NCBI GenBank assembly: GCA_041391665.1
Contig: JAWKNO010000002.1
Span: forward strand, 1,054,001-1,118,000
DNA length: 64,000 bases
From: Bacteroidia bacterium
GTDB lineage: Bacteria > Bacteroidota > Bacteroidia > J057
Reading direction: 5' to 3'
A program made the translations under genes and the position numbers. Below the pieces are notes generated by a model. It saw only the letters and a program-made list of their open reading frames with translations. It ran no database searches and was not told the origin of the DNA. Every line of letters begins with the position of its first letter. Position 1 is the stretch's first letter. This document shows positions 27,533 to 36,906 of the stretch, in pieces.

Positions 27533-28936
27533 ATGAAAGTAAAAAAGCAAAGAATAATCTTCGGATATATCTTCCTTGAACTGTTGATTCTCTGTATCGC
27601 TAACCTGTTGATTCTATTCTGGTCTATCAAAAATGGTGTAACCTACGGTCTTGATCCGGTTGTGTTTAAAAAGACGGCTTTGCTGTTAAATTTTGTGTAT
27701 CTCTCTTCCTGGATACTGACTGTTTTTATAAACAGTGCGCAAGATGTATACTTTAAAACGCGACTTTCTACACGGGCACGGATTCTTGGGGTAGGCTGCT
27801 TTATTCTGATCGGGCTTTCTGTAACGGCCATTTTCCTTTCAGGAATTAATATTTCTTTTATTGAAATGGCGATCCAGACGATTGCATTATTTTATGTACT
27901 GAATCTGGTAACCATCGAACTGGTGCAAAAGTCCTTCAGCCAAAGTAAAAAGTACTATAATTTTGGTGCAAAGATGCTGGTTTTGGGCGCGGGTGAAAAA
28001 GGAAAAGAGGTGCTGGATTTTGTTACTCAAAACAAACATCTGGGATATGATGTTGTCGGCTTTCTTGATGATGATTATCCTGGCTCCAACGGGATCAATC
28101 TGCTCGGTAGAATGAATGACTTATCCCGGGTTCTGGATACCAAACCGGTCGACGAAATTGTGATTGCGCTTCCATTTGAGAAGAAAGAAGAAATTCAGAC
28201 GGCCATTCATATCGCTGACAATCGCGGCATACGGGTAAACCTGGTTCCTGAATTTCCGCCGGAGTTTGAACACAACTATAAGGCTTATAGTATCGGAAGT
28301 ATGCCGGTATATCAGCTCAAGCAAATCCCGCTGGATCACTTCCACAATTTTATGCTCAAAAAGGGGTTTGATATTCTGTTTGCCCTGGCTGTACTGACTT
28401 TCCTCTCTCCGGTATTTCTGGTAATTGCAATTTTGATCAAAATGGGATCAAAAGGCCCTGTATTTTATAAGCCACTAAGAAAAGGACAGGCAGGAGGAAC
28501 ATTTGTTTGCTACAAGTTTCGGACTATGACTGACAGTGATGATGCCGTTGCAGGTACCCGTTCGACAGTGATCAACGATCCGCGTATCACAAAGATTGGT
28601 AAATACCTTCGGAAATTTGATCTGGATGAGCTGCCTCAGTTTTTTAATGTTTTGAAGGGGGATATGAGTGTAGTTGGTCCCCGGCCACACCGCCTCAATC
28701 TGAATGATGATTTCCGTGAAGTAGTAAATGAGTATATGGTTCGCCATTATGTAAAACCTGGTCTGACAGGTTGGGCACAGGTTAATGGCTGGAGAGGCCC
28801 AACTGAAACGGAGCTACAAAAACGCGAGCGTGTAAATCATGACCTCTGGTACATCCATCACTGGAGTTTGCTCACAGATATAAAAATCATTTTCCTGACA
28901 GTATTCAGCAAAAAGACTCGTCAGAATGCATTCTGA
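27533..28936 (+). CDS. Polyprenyl glycosylphosphotransferase (WbaP/WcaJ-like)
   Basis: A 467-residue initiating sugar-phosphate transferase. Four N-terminal membrane helices and a central CoA-binding-like domain (MLVLGAGEKGKEVLDF) precede a fifth helix and the C-terminal catalytic domain with KFRTMTD, DELPQFFNVLKGDMSVVGPR and KPGLTGWAQVNGWRG. It transfers a hexose-1-phosphate to undecaprenyl phosphate, the first step of repeat-unit assembly. It is read away from the wza operon and is followed by a terminator hairpin. Confidence 0.93.
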   Translation: MKVKKQRIIFGYIFLELLILCIANLLILFWSIKNGVTYGLDPVVFKKTALLLNFVYLSSWILTVFINSAQDVYFKTRLSTRARILGVGCFILIGLSVTAIFLSGINISFIEMAIQTIALFYVLNLVTIELVQKSFSQSKKYYNFGAKMLVLGAGEKGKEVLDFVTQNKHLGYDVVGFLDDDYPGSNGINLLGRMNDLSRVLDTKPVDEIVIALPFEKKEEIQTAIHIADNRGIRVNLVPEFPPEFEHNYKAYSIGSMPVYQLKQIPLDHFHNFMLKKGFDILFALAVLTFLSPVFLVIAILIKMGSKGPVFYKPLRKGQAGGTFVCYKFRTMTDSDDAVAGTRSTVINDPRITKIGKYLRKFDLDELPQFFNVLKGDMSVVGPRPHRLNLNDDFREVVNEYMVRHYVKPGLTGWAQVNGWRGPTETELQKRERVNHDLWYIHHWSLLTDIKIIFLTVFSKKTRQNAF

Positions 28937-28962
28937 TTAATAAATTTCTTTACTATTAAATG

Positions 28963-28990
28963 GGAAGCGCCTTCGTGAGAGGGCGCTTCC
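28963..28990. terminator. Terminator hairpin between convergent genes
   Basis: GGAAGCGCC (28963-28971) pairs exactly with GGCGCTTCC (28982-28990) around a 10-nt loop, in the 62-bp gap between the convergent WbaP-like gene and the haem lipoprotein gene. T-rich sequence follows on the plus side and A/T-rich sequence on the other, so it can serve both. Confidence 0.75.
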
Positions 28991-28998
28991 TGTGTTTA

Positions 28999-31635
28999 TT
29001 ACTTTTTATATATCTCGTGATCGGGGTCTCCGCCTGCCTGAATGTAAGCAATCAGGTCAATGATCTCGCCACTGTTCAACCGGTTGATCAGACCTGCTGG
29101 CATGATAGAGACGCGTGAAAGTTCTCTTGCGGCGATATCCGACGTGGCAATGGACTGTTTTTGCTGAGGAGCATAAGGGTTGGAGTTGATTTCTACAGTA
29201 TTTTTGTTTTCATCCAATATTCTTCCCGTAACGGTAGTGCCATTTTTTAAAGTAAAAACGGTCATGGCATACTGATCGGAAATCACATCGCTGGGCATCA
29301 TAATGGCTTCCAGAATATTTCCTCTGGAAAACCGGGTTCCGGCCTGTGTGAGATCCGGGCCAATATTGTTTCCTTTTCCCCGGATCATGTGACACGAGGC
29401 GCAAAGAGCTGCCTCATACATTTTTGCCCCTCTTGCAAAGTCTTTGGGCGAATCTTCTGCCTGACCTGTAAAGTGTCCTACTTCTCCGATATTCCAGTTT
29501 TTGCCTGGTCCTTCCGGCTGTGGCAAATTGGCCAAAACCTGCGACTGATCTGCGGCAATACTTCCGGTTACCTTGGCAATCAACTCGGCTTCTGATGCAG
29601 GCACTCTGTCTAATGCATTTTGTCTGATGGCATCGAGAAATCCCCGGTAATTTACGCCACCAGATTTTTTTAAAGCATCCTGAAACCAAAGGAAGTACTT
29701 TTCCCGAAGTTGACTTGTCCAGCCTGTCTCCGCATAACTCAGGCTCTGAACGACAGATATTGACTGAGAGGAAGGCATATTTTTAAGCATATCGGCAATC
29801 TGCGGGCCGTATTGTTCGCTGCGGGTGGTAATCTCCTGGCTGATAAGTGAGGTTTTTTCCGGAGTAGAGACGGCGGTTTCGTATAGATATTCCACCGCTT
29901 TTTTCACCACAGACTCATCTCCTAATCTGATCAGTAAAGGCAGAATTTCGCGGGAAATCAGTGGGTCTTCTGCCGGAAAAGCGGATGAAAGGGATGCGAG
30001 CAAAGACTGTTTGTTCGTCTCTTCCGGATTTCCCCATCTGCTGATAGCCAGTCCCACAGCCCGTATATAGGACTGCTGCATGGGTTCCGGCAAATCGCTG
30101 TATTTGGTTTTGCCCAATAATCCCAAAACAGATTCCTTCCAGTCGGAAGGGGCAAGTCTCGCTGCGGATAACGAAGCCTCAATGATGACCTGAGGTTGTG
30201 TTTCTTTCTGGAGTTTATCTTTCCACTGGGCAGGCGGAAACTGTTCCAGCAAAATTCTGGCGGCATATCGTACAAACCGATCTTCATGGCCGAGGTTTTT
30301 CCATGCCAGCTCAAGGTCCGCTGGTTTTGGATCCTGGTGATGGCTTTCTAATTCCCGGCGAAGGGAAAATGCGTCAGACATTGAAACATCGTGCGCAATA
30401 GGTTCTGTCGATTCCTCCCCAATATAGGAAACACGGAATATGTGCGAATCAGTTCTTCGCCCGCCCGTGGCAAAATACATGGCACCATCAGGACCAATGA
30501 CCCCGTCAGTAAGCGGCATAGGAACTCCGGATACAAATTCTTCTTTTCGGCCGCTATAACTCCCACCTGCCATATCCCATGAAATAAAATACATAGTGCC
30601 AAAACTCCAGTCAAAAGCAAAAAGCCCCTGTTGATATTTGGCGGGGAAAGCGGCGTCTCTTCCCATGATTACCCCTGTGGGCGAACCTTGTCCGATATTT
30701 ACGACAGGCGGAAGATTGTCTGGATAGTATTCAGGCCATTTTCCCGTGCCATTGCGCCACCCAAATTCACTGCCGCTTGTTGCATGACATACTCTGATCG
30801 GGCGGTACCAGGGCATTCCCAGATCCCACTCCATATCAGAATCGAAAATGAACAATTCTCCTCTCGCATCAAATCCCATATCGAATGGGTTCCGGTAGCC
30901 AGAGCTGAATATTTCCCAATAAGAACCTGCGGAGTCAGTCATCGCTACCCATCCACCGGGTGCTTCTCTGGAAGCTGCATGCCCACGGGGGTCCTTGATT
31001 GCCGGAAAAACACGGTCTTCCTTCCATACAGCAGGCTGAATGGAGGTGAAACCCTCGGGCACGTCGGTATGATTACCTGCCAGTGCAAAAATGGTTTTTC
31101 CGTCAGGAGCCAGCCTGAGTGCGTGGGGACCGTGCTCACCTGCGCCATTTAATTCTTTTAAAAGCTGTATTTTGTCTAACTCGCCATCCTGATCTGAGTC
31201 CGTAACCCGGTATAAACCACTCCCCCTGCCTTCTATACCTTTGTCGCTGTTGACCATCACATAGAGGCTGTTAAATGCCCAAAGCATACCTTGCGCATGT
31301 CCGACTTCGAGAGGAAGTTTTGTTACGGTAATACCTGTCTCTCCAGTTTTTGGAAGGGCAACTTTGTAAAGATAGCCATACTGATCAGAAGTAATCAGAT
31401 TGCCTTGGCCGTCGTTGGCCATACATACCCAGGAGCCCTGATCGTGTTCAGAGGGACTGTACAGGTGCTCGATTTTAAAGCCTTTAGGTAGATGAACCTG
31501 ACTGGCAATGCCGTCCATAGAAGCATCCAGAATACCCTGATCGGGATTAGTCGTGGTTGTGGGGGTGTTGCACCCGGCTATAAGCAGCATACATGCAGCA
31601 ATAGCGGGAATTATTAATTGGTAGAACAAGCGCAT
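28999..31635 (-). CDS. Beta-propeller/haem c lipoprotein (PVC-type membrane-bound dehydrogenase-like)
   Basis: An 878-residue lipoprotein with lipobox LLIAGC near residue 22. Residues about 50-400 form a glucose/sorbosone-dehydrogenase-like beta-propeller (VHLPKGFKIEHLYS start, GHAQGMLWAFNSLYV, AFDWSFGTMYF). A HEAT-like helical region follows and then a C-terminal cytochrome c domain with CASCH at residues 745-749 and GPDLTQAG. The architecture is that of large putative dehydrogenases with haem domains common in Planctomycetes and some Bacteroidota. It is 19 bp downstream of the hydroxyacid dehydrogenase gene and may oxidise a sugar in the periplasm. Substrate unknown. Confidence 0.83.
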   Translation of the reverse strand: MRLFYQLIIPAIAACMLLIAGCNTPTTTTNPDQGILDASMDGIASQVHLPKGFKIEHLYSPSEHDQGSWVCMANDGQGNLITSDQYGYLYKVALPKTGETGITVTKLPLEVGHAQGMLWAFNSLYVMVNSDKGIEGRGSGLYRVTDSDQDGELDKIQLLKELNGAGEHGPHALRLAPDGKTIFALAGNHTDVPEGFTSIQPAVWKEDRVFPAIKDPRGHAASREAPGGWVAMTDSAGSYWEIFSSGYRNPFDMGFDARGELFIFDSDMEWDLGMPWYRPIRVCHATSGSEFGWRNGTGKWPEYYPDNLPPVVNIGQGSPTGVIMGRDAAFPAKYQQGLFAFDWSFGTMYFISWDMAGGSYSGRKEEFVSGVPMPLTDGVIGPDGAMYFATGGRRTDSHIFRVSYIGEESTEPIAHDVSMSDAFSLRRELESHHQDPKPADLELAWKNLGHEDRFVRYAARILLEQFPPAQWKDKLQKETQPQVIIEASLSAARLAPSDWKESVLGLLGKTKYSDLPEPMQQSYIRAVGLAISRWGNPEETNKQSLLASLSSAFPAEDPLISREILPLLIRLGDESVVKKAVEYLYETAVSTPEKTSLISQEITTRSEQYGPQIADMLKNMPSSQSISVVQSLSYAETGWTSQLREKYFLWFQDALKKSGGVNYRGFLDAIRQNALDRVPASEAELIAKVTGSIAADQSQVLANLPQPEGPGKNWNIGEVGHFTGQAEDSPKDFARGAKMYEAALCASCHMIRGKGNNIGPDLTQAGTRFSRGNILEAIMMPSDVISDQYAMTVFTLKNGTTVTGRILDENKNTVEINSNPYAPQQKQSIATSDIAARELSRVSIMPAGLINRLNSGEIIDLIAYIQAGGDPDHEIYKK

Positions 31636-31654
31636 GATTCAGGAGAGTTAGTTG

Positions 31655-32602
31655 TTATTGGAAAGGCAGAATATCTCTGCGGTTAAAAATACATTGAGGG
31701 TCGAAAGGGGTACCCGAAAGCAGGCTGACGACATTCTGTACGGTAATCAGGCACATCTGCCGATAAGTTGAAGCTGTGAGGCTGGCAGAATGCGGGGTTA
31801 CCAGCACGCCCGGATGAGAAAGGAGGGAATAACCGGTTTCAGGAGGTTCTTCGGGTAATACATCTGCTGCAAATCCGGCCAGATGGGCCGAACGAATGGC
31901 CTGCTCAAGTGCCTGATGGTCAATGATTTCTCCACGTGAAGTATTGATAAGAAAAGATGATGGCTTCATTTTCGCCAGTTCTGTTTTTCCGATCATTCCT
32001 CGGGTTTGTCCGGTAAGCGGCAAGTGAATAGAAACGACATCTGAGGTTTGGAGCAATTCGTGCAGTTCTACTTTCTGAAATTCATCAACCGCAGCCCATG
32101 GGTCGTAATAGCAAATATTCATGCCCAGCGCTTGCGCTACTTTTGCTACCTTTTTGCCAATATTACCCATACCGGCAATGCCGAGCGTCTTGCCGGACAA
32201 TTCATCAGACACGAGGGAATTTCGGAATTGCCACTGATCCTGCTTGACGGCGGTCACACTGTTGTACATATTTCGCACCAGCATCAGCATGAGGGAGATC
32301 GTATGTTCGACTACTGTCTGAGTATTGATACCGGGTGCGTTGATTACCGGTATTTGCCTTGAAGTAGCCGCAGCAACATCCACATTGTCCAGCCCGACAC
32401 CACAACGGGCAACTACCCGCAGGGATTTGTTTTGATCCATGAGGTCAGCCGTGACTTTACCTTTCCCACGAGTGATGATCGCATGGAAATCGCCAGACAC
32501 AGATGCCTCTTCATAACCCGGTACAATCACACATTGTCCGGACAGGTATTGATAGGCCTCATCGTGAATGGTTTCCAGTAGCAGGACGCGAGGTTGCTCC
32601 AT
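31655..32602 (-). CDS. D-2-hydroxyacid dehydrogenase (SerA-like family)
   Basis: A 315-residue NAD-dependent dehydrogenase. It has ARCGVGLDNVDVAAA (substrate site), LGIAGMGNIGKKVAKVAQ (NAD-binding G-x-G-x-x-G), VSIHLPLTGQTRGMI, LINTSRGEIIDHQAL and the catalytic His of TPHSASLT. Members reduce 2-keto acids or oxidise D-2-hydroxyacids. Its ATG overlaps the stop of the VOC gene by one base (TAATG). The neighbours suggest a sugar-acid or hydroxypyruvate-type substrate rather than serine biosynthesis. Confidence 0.86.
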   Translation of the reverse strand: MEQPRVLLLETIHDEAYQYLSGQCVIVPGYEEASVSGDFHAIITRGKGKVTADLMDQNKSLRVVARCGVGLDNVDVAAATSRQIPVINAPGINTQTVVEHTISLMLMLVRNMYNSVTAVKQDQWQFRNSLVSDELSGKTLGIAGMGNIGKKVAKVAQALGMNICYYDPWAAVDEFQKVELHELLQTSDVVSIHLPLTGQTRGMIGKTELAKMKPSSFLINTSRGEIIDHQALEQAIRSAHLAGFAADVLPEEPPETGYSLLSHPGVLVTPHSASLTASTYRQMCLITVQNVVSLLSGTPFDPQCIFNRRDILPFQ

Positions 32603-33090
32603 TAGTTATGGTATAGTGTCGCATCTTCACTTTGTGGCCCACGGGCATCGTTTCGGTTGGAAACATATACGCCTTCCCGGTACAATTCATCCTTAAATAT
32701 TGCAGGATCAATGGTACTTCCCGGAGCGGAAGATATTTCAACCAGATTGCCAGAGGGATCGCGGAGGAACATCTGCATGGCACCATCAGGCAGTTGGCGT
32801 ACATGCCCCCAGGGCGTTACATCAATGATACCCAGTTCCTTAAACCGATAGAAAGCCGCATTAAAATCATCGACTTGCATACATATATGACCGCGGAAAG
32901 AAACTTTGTCTTCCCATTCGGAAATATGCAGTTGTTGTTCTGCATTGATACGGAAAAACATGGCGGGGTAGTCAAACTTAAATGCCGGTAAAACTTCCAG
33001 CCCCAGTTCTTCTTCGTAAAATTTCCCTGCTTTTTCGAGGTTGTCGACAATCAGGGTAACGTGATTGATGCGAATTGCTTTAGTAGCCAT
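32602..33090 (-). CDS. VOC family (glyoxalase/dioxygenase fold) protein
   Basis: A 162-residue single-gene VOC protein with two beta-alpha-beta-beta-beta units: INHVTLIVDNLEKAGKFYEE (His10 as metal ligand) and GHICMQVDDFNAAFYRF, ending in MFLRDPSGNLVEI whose glutamate is the usual last ligand. It could be a lactoylglutathione-lyase-like isomerase or an extradiol-type enzyme. Operon position between the enolase-superfamily and dehydrogenase genes points to a role in the same catabolic route. Function not assigned. Confidence 0.8.
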   Translation of the reverse strand: MATKAIRINHVTLIVDNLEKAGKFYEEELGLEVLPAFKFDYPAMFFRINAEQQLHISEWEDKVSFRGHICMQVDDFNAAFYRFKELGIIDVTPWGHVRQLPDGAMQMFLRDPSGNLVEISSAPGSTIDPAIFKDELYREGVYVSNRNDARGPQSEDATLYHN

Positions 33091-33102
33091 AGTAATCAGT
33101 AT

Positions 33103-34266
33103 TTACTGCTTAAATTCATTGACAAAATCCCAGTTGGGCGTGACACCCAGTCCCGGTGTACGAGGTGCTTCTATCCGTCCGTTTACAGCCGCAATTTTTT
33201 CATTGACCAGGTCGTACATCATCGGATTTCCTCCGGAGGAAAATTCAATAATTGTCGCCGCCGGACTGGCAAAGGCCACATTGATGCCTGCCATAAAGGA
33301 GAAGGCTGAACCCCAGCAATGCGGGGCAAGTTCCAGCTGATAAGTTTGGGCTAAGGTAGCCACCCGCATGGCCTCCGTAATGCCACCAATAATGGCTGCA
33401 TCCGGCTGCACGACATCCATTGCCCGCTGTTCTATCATATCCCGTATATCAAACCGGGTGTATTCACTTTCACCGGCAGCGATCGGAATGGCCGTCGAAG
33501 ACCGGACTTCTGCTGTACCCTGCCGGTTGTCGGGGCTGATAGGCTCTTCAAACCAGTACAGGTCATAATCTTCCAACTCGCGGCAAAACCGTTTGGCTTC
33601 CGGTACACTATAGGTACCATGGGCATCTGCCATGATTTTTACATTCGGCCCTACGGCTTCCCGGGCTGCCTTGACTCTGGCTACGCTGGTCGCTACGGTC
33701 TGATCCATCACCCCTACACGCATTTTCACAGCATCAAACCCTTTGTCCAGATATCCTTTCAACTGGCTGCCTATATTTTCGACATCTGCCCAGCCTCCAC
33801 TGGCATAAGCCTGCATGGATTCACGACAGAGCCCACCCAGCAACTCGGCGACGGATACTCCCAGTGCCTTGCCTTTGATATCCCAAAGCGCCATATCGAT
33901 TCCACTCATGGCTGATACCGTAAGGCCTCTGCGCCCTAATATCGGAAACCCCCGGCCTCTCGACAGCGCGTAATGATCTCTCGTGCCATTGTACATTTTT
34001 TCCCACAACATCGATATATTGCGGGCATCTTCTCCGATGAGGATCGGGCGAAGCTCCTGCTCCACACATGTGACAATAGAGGCGCATACTCCCGAAGAGC
34101 CTACGGCAGCTTTCGATTCTCCAAACCCCTGTAAACCAGTGTCAGTAGTGACTACGACTAATGTCATATCAAAATCCGTCAATAGTCCATAGTCGGAGGT
34201 GTGCTGTTTTTCTTTCGGAATAGGGCACCTCAGCCAATACGCCGATACATCTGCGATCTTCATCAA
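33103..34266 (-). CDS. Mandelate racemase/muconate lactonizing enzyme family protein
   Basis: A 387-residue enolase-superfamily enzyme. The active-site set is intact: Lys181 in VKMRVG, metal ligands Asp214 (MADAHG), Glu240 (FEEP) and Glu266 (AGESE), and the Asp289/His316 dyad (VVQPD, APHCWG). The K-x-R and His-Asp dyad place it in the mandelate racemase subgroup, mostly acid-sugar dehydratases and racemases. It overlaps the isomerase gene by 4 bp. A sugar-acid dehydratase is the best guess. Confidence 0.86.
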   Translation of the reverse strand: MMKIADVSAYWLRCPIPKEKQHTSDYGLLTDFDMTLVVVTTDTGLQGFGESKAAVGSSGVCASIVTCVEQELRPILIGEDARNISMLWEKMYNGTRDHYALSRGRGFPILGRRGLTVSAMSGIDMALWDIKGKALGVSVAELLGGLCRESMQAYASGGWADVENIGSQLKGYLDKGFDAVKMRVGVMDQTVATSVARVKAAREAVGPNVKIMADAHGTYSVPEAKRFCRELEDYDLYWFEEPISPDNRQGTAEVRSSTAIPIAAGESEYTRFDIRDMIEQRAMDVVQPDAAIIGGITEAMRVATLAQTYQLELAPHCWGSAFSFMAGINVAFASPAATIIEFSSGGNPMMYDLVNEKIAAVNGRIEAPRTPGLGVTPNWDFVNEFKQ

Positions 34267-35147
34267 ATCAGGGGTGAAAGGGTTTCGATGGATTTGCGGG
34301 TAAGCATGGTATAAAATTCTTCACTAAGTATAGAACTTCCGTGGTCCTCAAGGAATTTTTTGTGTTCGGGGCTGAGGCCTTCGGGATTTGTATCAATCGA
34401 GTCTTTGTGGGGATTGGCTGGTGTGCGATCTACTGGCGGCGAAAACTCCACGGAGAGTGCGCCATCATATCCGACGGATTTAAGGGTGCTTACAATCCTG
34501 GGCCAGTCGAGGGTTCCCATACCGGGAGCAAAGCGGTTGTTGTCGGCTACATGAAATCCAACCAGCCGGCTGGCGGCTCTTTTTATCATGGCATAGGGGT
34601 CACTTTCCTCCAGATTCATGTGGAAAATATCGAGACATACCCCGCAACTGGAACCGGCAGCCTCAGCCAGTGCCAGTGCCTGATCTCCGCGGTTGATAAA
34701 GTAAGTTTCAAAGCGATTGATGGGCTCAATACCGATCCTTACGCCTGCCGAATCTGCAAAATGGCAGATCTCCTGCATTCCTTCCACCGCCCACTGCCAT
34801 TCCTCTTCCGGACGACCGTCAGGAACGATTTTTCCTACCGTACCCGGAACAACAGATACCATATACCCATCGAGTTCTTTTACCATCGTGACAATATCTT
34901 TCACATATTGAACCGACATCTGGCGTTGGGCGGGATCTTTGGCTACAAGGTTTCGCTGTTCCAGCATCAGCGTTACTGACCCCCAGCAGGTAAGGTTATA
35001 TTTTTTCAGAAGCTGGCGAACTTCCTTTGTGTCGTACCGATCCGGTTCTCCGGAGATTTCTATGCTGTGATATCCCAGGGAGGAAATTCTTCGCAGGGTG
35101 GTTTCCAGTGATTCGGCCCGCATCCAGTTATGAATAGATAGCTGCAT
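34263..35147 (-). CDS. Sugar phosphate isomerase/epimerase (xylose-isomerase-like TIM barrel)
   Basis: A 294-residue AP-endonuclease-2-fold protein: SIHNWMRAESLETTLRRIS, YHSIEISGEPDRYD, VRIGIEPINRFETYFINRGD (metal-binding Glu), CGVCLDIFHMNLEES and VGFHVADNNRFAPGMGTLDW. These are the metal-site motifs of 3-epimerase/hydroxypyruvate-isomerase-like enzymes. It is the first gene of a five-gene minus-strand operon. A keto-sugar epimerase or isomerase in the same pathway as the enolase-superfamily enzyme is inferred. Confidence 0.83.
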   Translation of the reverse strand: MQLSIHNWMRAESLETTLRRISSLGYHSIEISGEPDRYDTKEVRQLLKKYNLTCWGSVTLMLEQRNLVAKDPAQRQMSVQYVKDIVTMVKELDGYMVSVVPGTVGKIVPDGRPEEEWQWAVEGMQEICHFADSAGVRIGIEPINRFETYFINRGDQALALAEAAGSSCGVCLDIFHMNLEESDPYAMIKRAASRLVGFHVADNNRFAPGMGTLDWPRIVSTLKSVGYDGALSVEFSPPVDRTPANPHKDSIDTNPEGLSPEHKKFLEDHGSSILSEEFYTMLTRKSIETLSPLI

Positions 35148-35275
35148 AGTAGTTGTTAGTTGAATATCTTTTTTATGATGAAACTTACTCCTTTTTCACA
35201 AATAACATGAACTTACAGAAAGGACAAACGATTGAGTAAAATTTTCTTAAAAAAAATCCCCCCGTTCGCGTTGGT

Positions 35276-36715
35276 TTAATACCCTTTGCCGACTTCTGCT
35301 CTGGCCTCATGTAGCAACTGGATCAACTCCCGGATTTCAGTTTCCGTTGTACCGTAATTGGTAATACATGCGCGAAGGCAGGAACGACCTTTGACCGGAA
35401 AAACGGAAATCCACGCTTTGCCCGACTTTACCACAAATTCACAAACCCGGGAAACAAAGCCCTCTTCTTCTTCACGCGCCATGTCGGCAAAGCAGACAAT
35501 AGGCAGCATAGAATGATTTTTTATTACCCATCCGGAGTCCAACAACTGTTGTCTGAGATAGTTGCCCATGTGGATCTGATGTTCTATGGTTTGGGCATAA
35601 CCTTCCCAGCCAAACATAACCATTGACAGATACAGTTTAAACCCAATAAATCTTCTTGACCATTGAATGGAATGCGTAAAAGGGTCTGTTACCGGAAGCC
35701 TGTTTGCATCCCGGGGCATATATCCGGTAGAAATGGAAAAAGTCTGTGATAAGATATCTTTTTGACTGGTAATAAACATGCTGCAAGCCATGGGTACCGA
35801 AAGCCATTTGTGAATGTCAAAGGTAACCGACTGACTTTCTTCGATACCCTTCAGCCATTTTTTGAAAACAGGATGCACCACAACCGCACCTCCATAGGCT
35901 GCATCGACATGGAACCAAAGATTATATTTTTTGCAAATGGCTGAAATGGCGGGTAAATCATCGATGGCCCCTGGGCCTGTGGTTCCCGCGGTCCCGGTCA
36001 CCATAAAAGGTATTTTTCCGTTCCGGATATCCTCGATGATGGCGTTTTCCAATATTTGCAGATCCATTCGGAGATCCCCGGCCACAGGAATACTTCTTAC
36101 TGCCCCGGATCCAAGTCCGGAAGTACGTGCAGCTTTTACTATAGAATGATGCGCTTCTGCCGAACAGTATATCATAGGTTGCCGGGCCATACCCCTCAGT
36201 CCTGCTGACGCAAATTCAGGGAAGTGATGGTTGAGTGCGCAAAGAACAGCAGTTTGGTTGGCTTCCGCACCTCCTGTAGCAAAAACCCCGTCAATACTTC
36301 CGGGGGCATAGCCAAATTTCTCGCCAAACACCTGGATCAGATAATTCTCAGCTTCAGCAGCAAAAGGTGCATGACTCCATGCCGCCAATTGTATATTAAA
36401 AGCCGCAGAAATGAGATCAGCCATGATACCCGCAAAATTGGATCTGGGGTTGAATAGCCCGAAATAAGCGGGGTGGGAGGTATGTACAGTAAATTTTTCC
36501 AGCGAACCAATGATATCCAGAAGTGCTTCCCGAGGGTTGACCGGGTGATTAAAATCAAACTTCCTTGCAGCCTGGATGATCGTTTCCCGATCAAGTACAG
36601 GAGCAACCGCCAGGCTTTTGGTATGGGCATAATAACTTTCCAGTCTCTGAATCAGTGTGTGCATCAGTTCGTTGCGCTCCTCACTGGAAAAATCAAGAAG
36701 GGGTATCTGCATCAA
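35276..36715 (-). CDS. PLP-dependent group II amino acid decarboxylase family protein
   Basis: A 479-residue fold-type I PLP enzyme. It shows TGGAEANQTAVLCAL, CSAEAHHSIVKAA (the His that stacks on PLP), HVDAAYGGAVVVHP and the Schiff-base lysine Lys303 in FDIHKWLSV. This is the aromatic/diaminobutyrate/aspartate decarboxylase family. The substrate cannot be fixed from sequence. It is 128 bp upstream of the catabolic operon on the same strand and may have its own promoter. ATG at 36715 or the next codon would both serve. Confidence 0.86.
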   Translation of the reverse strand: MMQIPLLDFSSEERNELMHTLIQRLESYYAHTKSLAVAPVLDRETIIQAARKFDFNHPVNPREALLDIIGSLEKFTVHTSHPAYFGLFNPRSNFAGIMADLISAAFNIQLAAWSHAPFAAEAENYLIQVFGEKFGYAPGSIDGVFATGGAEANQTAVLCALNHHFPEFASAGLRGMARQPMIYCSAEAHHSIVKAARTSGLGSGAVRSIPVAGDLRMDLQILENAIIEDIRNGKIPFMVTGTAGTTGPGAIDDLPAISAICKKYNLWFHVDAAYGGAVVVHPVFKKWLKGIEESQSVTFDIHKWLSVPMACSMFITSQKDILSQTFSISTGYMPRDANRLPVTDPFTHSIQWSRRFIGFKLYLSMVMFGWEGYAQTIEHQIHMGNYLRQQLLDSGWVIKNHSMLPIVCFADMAREEEEGFVSRVCEFVVKSGKAWISVFPVKGRSCLRACITNYGTTETEIRELIQLLHEARAEVGKGY

Positions 36716-36906
36716 GATGTATTTTTGGAGATGTAATTATACAAAATTTCACTGTTTGTTTGCCTGTGAGCCTTGTTGACGGGCCTTTATCCTGAATTTT
36801 GAATAGGCAGATAAAAAATGGTTGATGAAATGGTTTGCGCAAAGGGTTTAATTCGCAGAAAATCAGTAAATTGAATTTGTAAACTACAGGTAATACCTAC
36901 AAGCCC

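Noticed and set aside
36716..36906. Promoter elements in the gap before the DUF1592 gene
   Set aside because: TTTG and TAAATTGA sequences occur but at a spacing of 29 bp and with mismatches, so no promoter is called.
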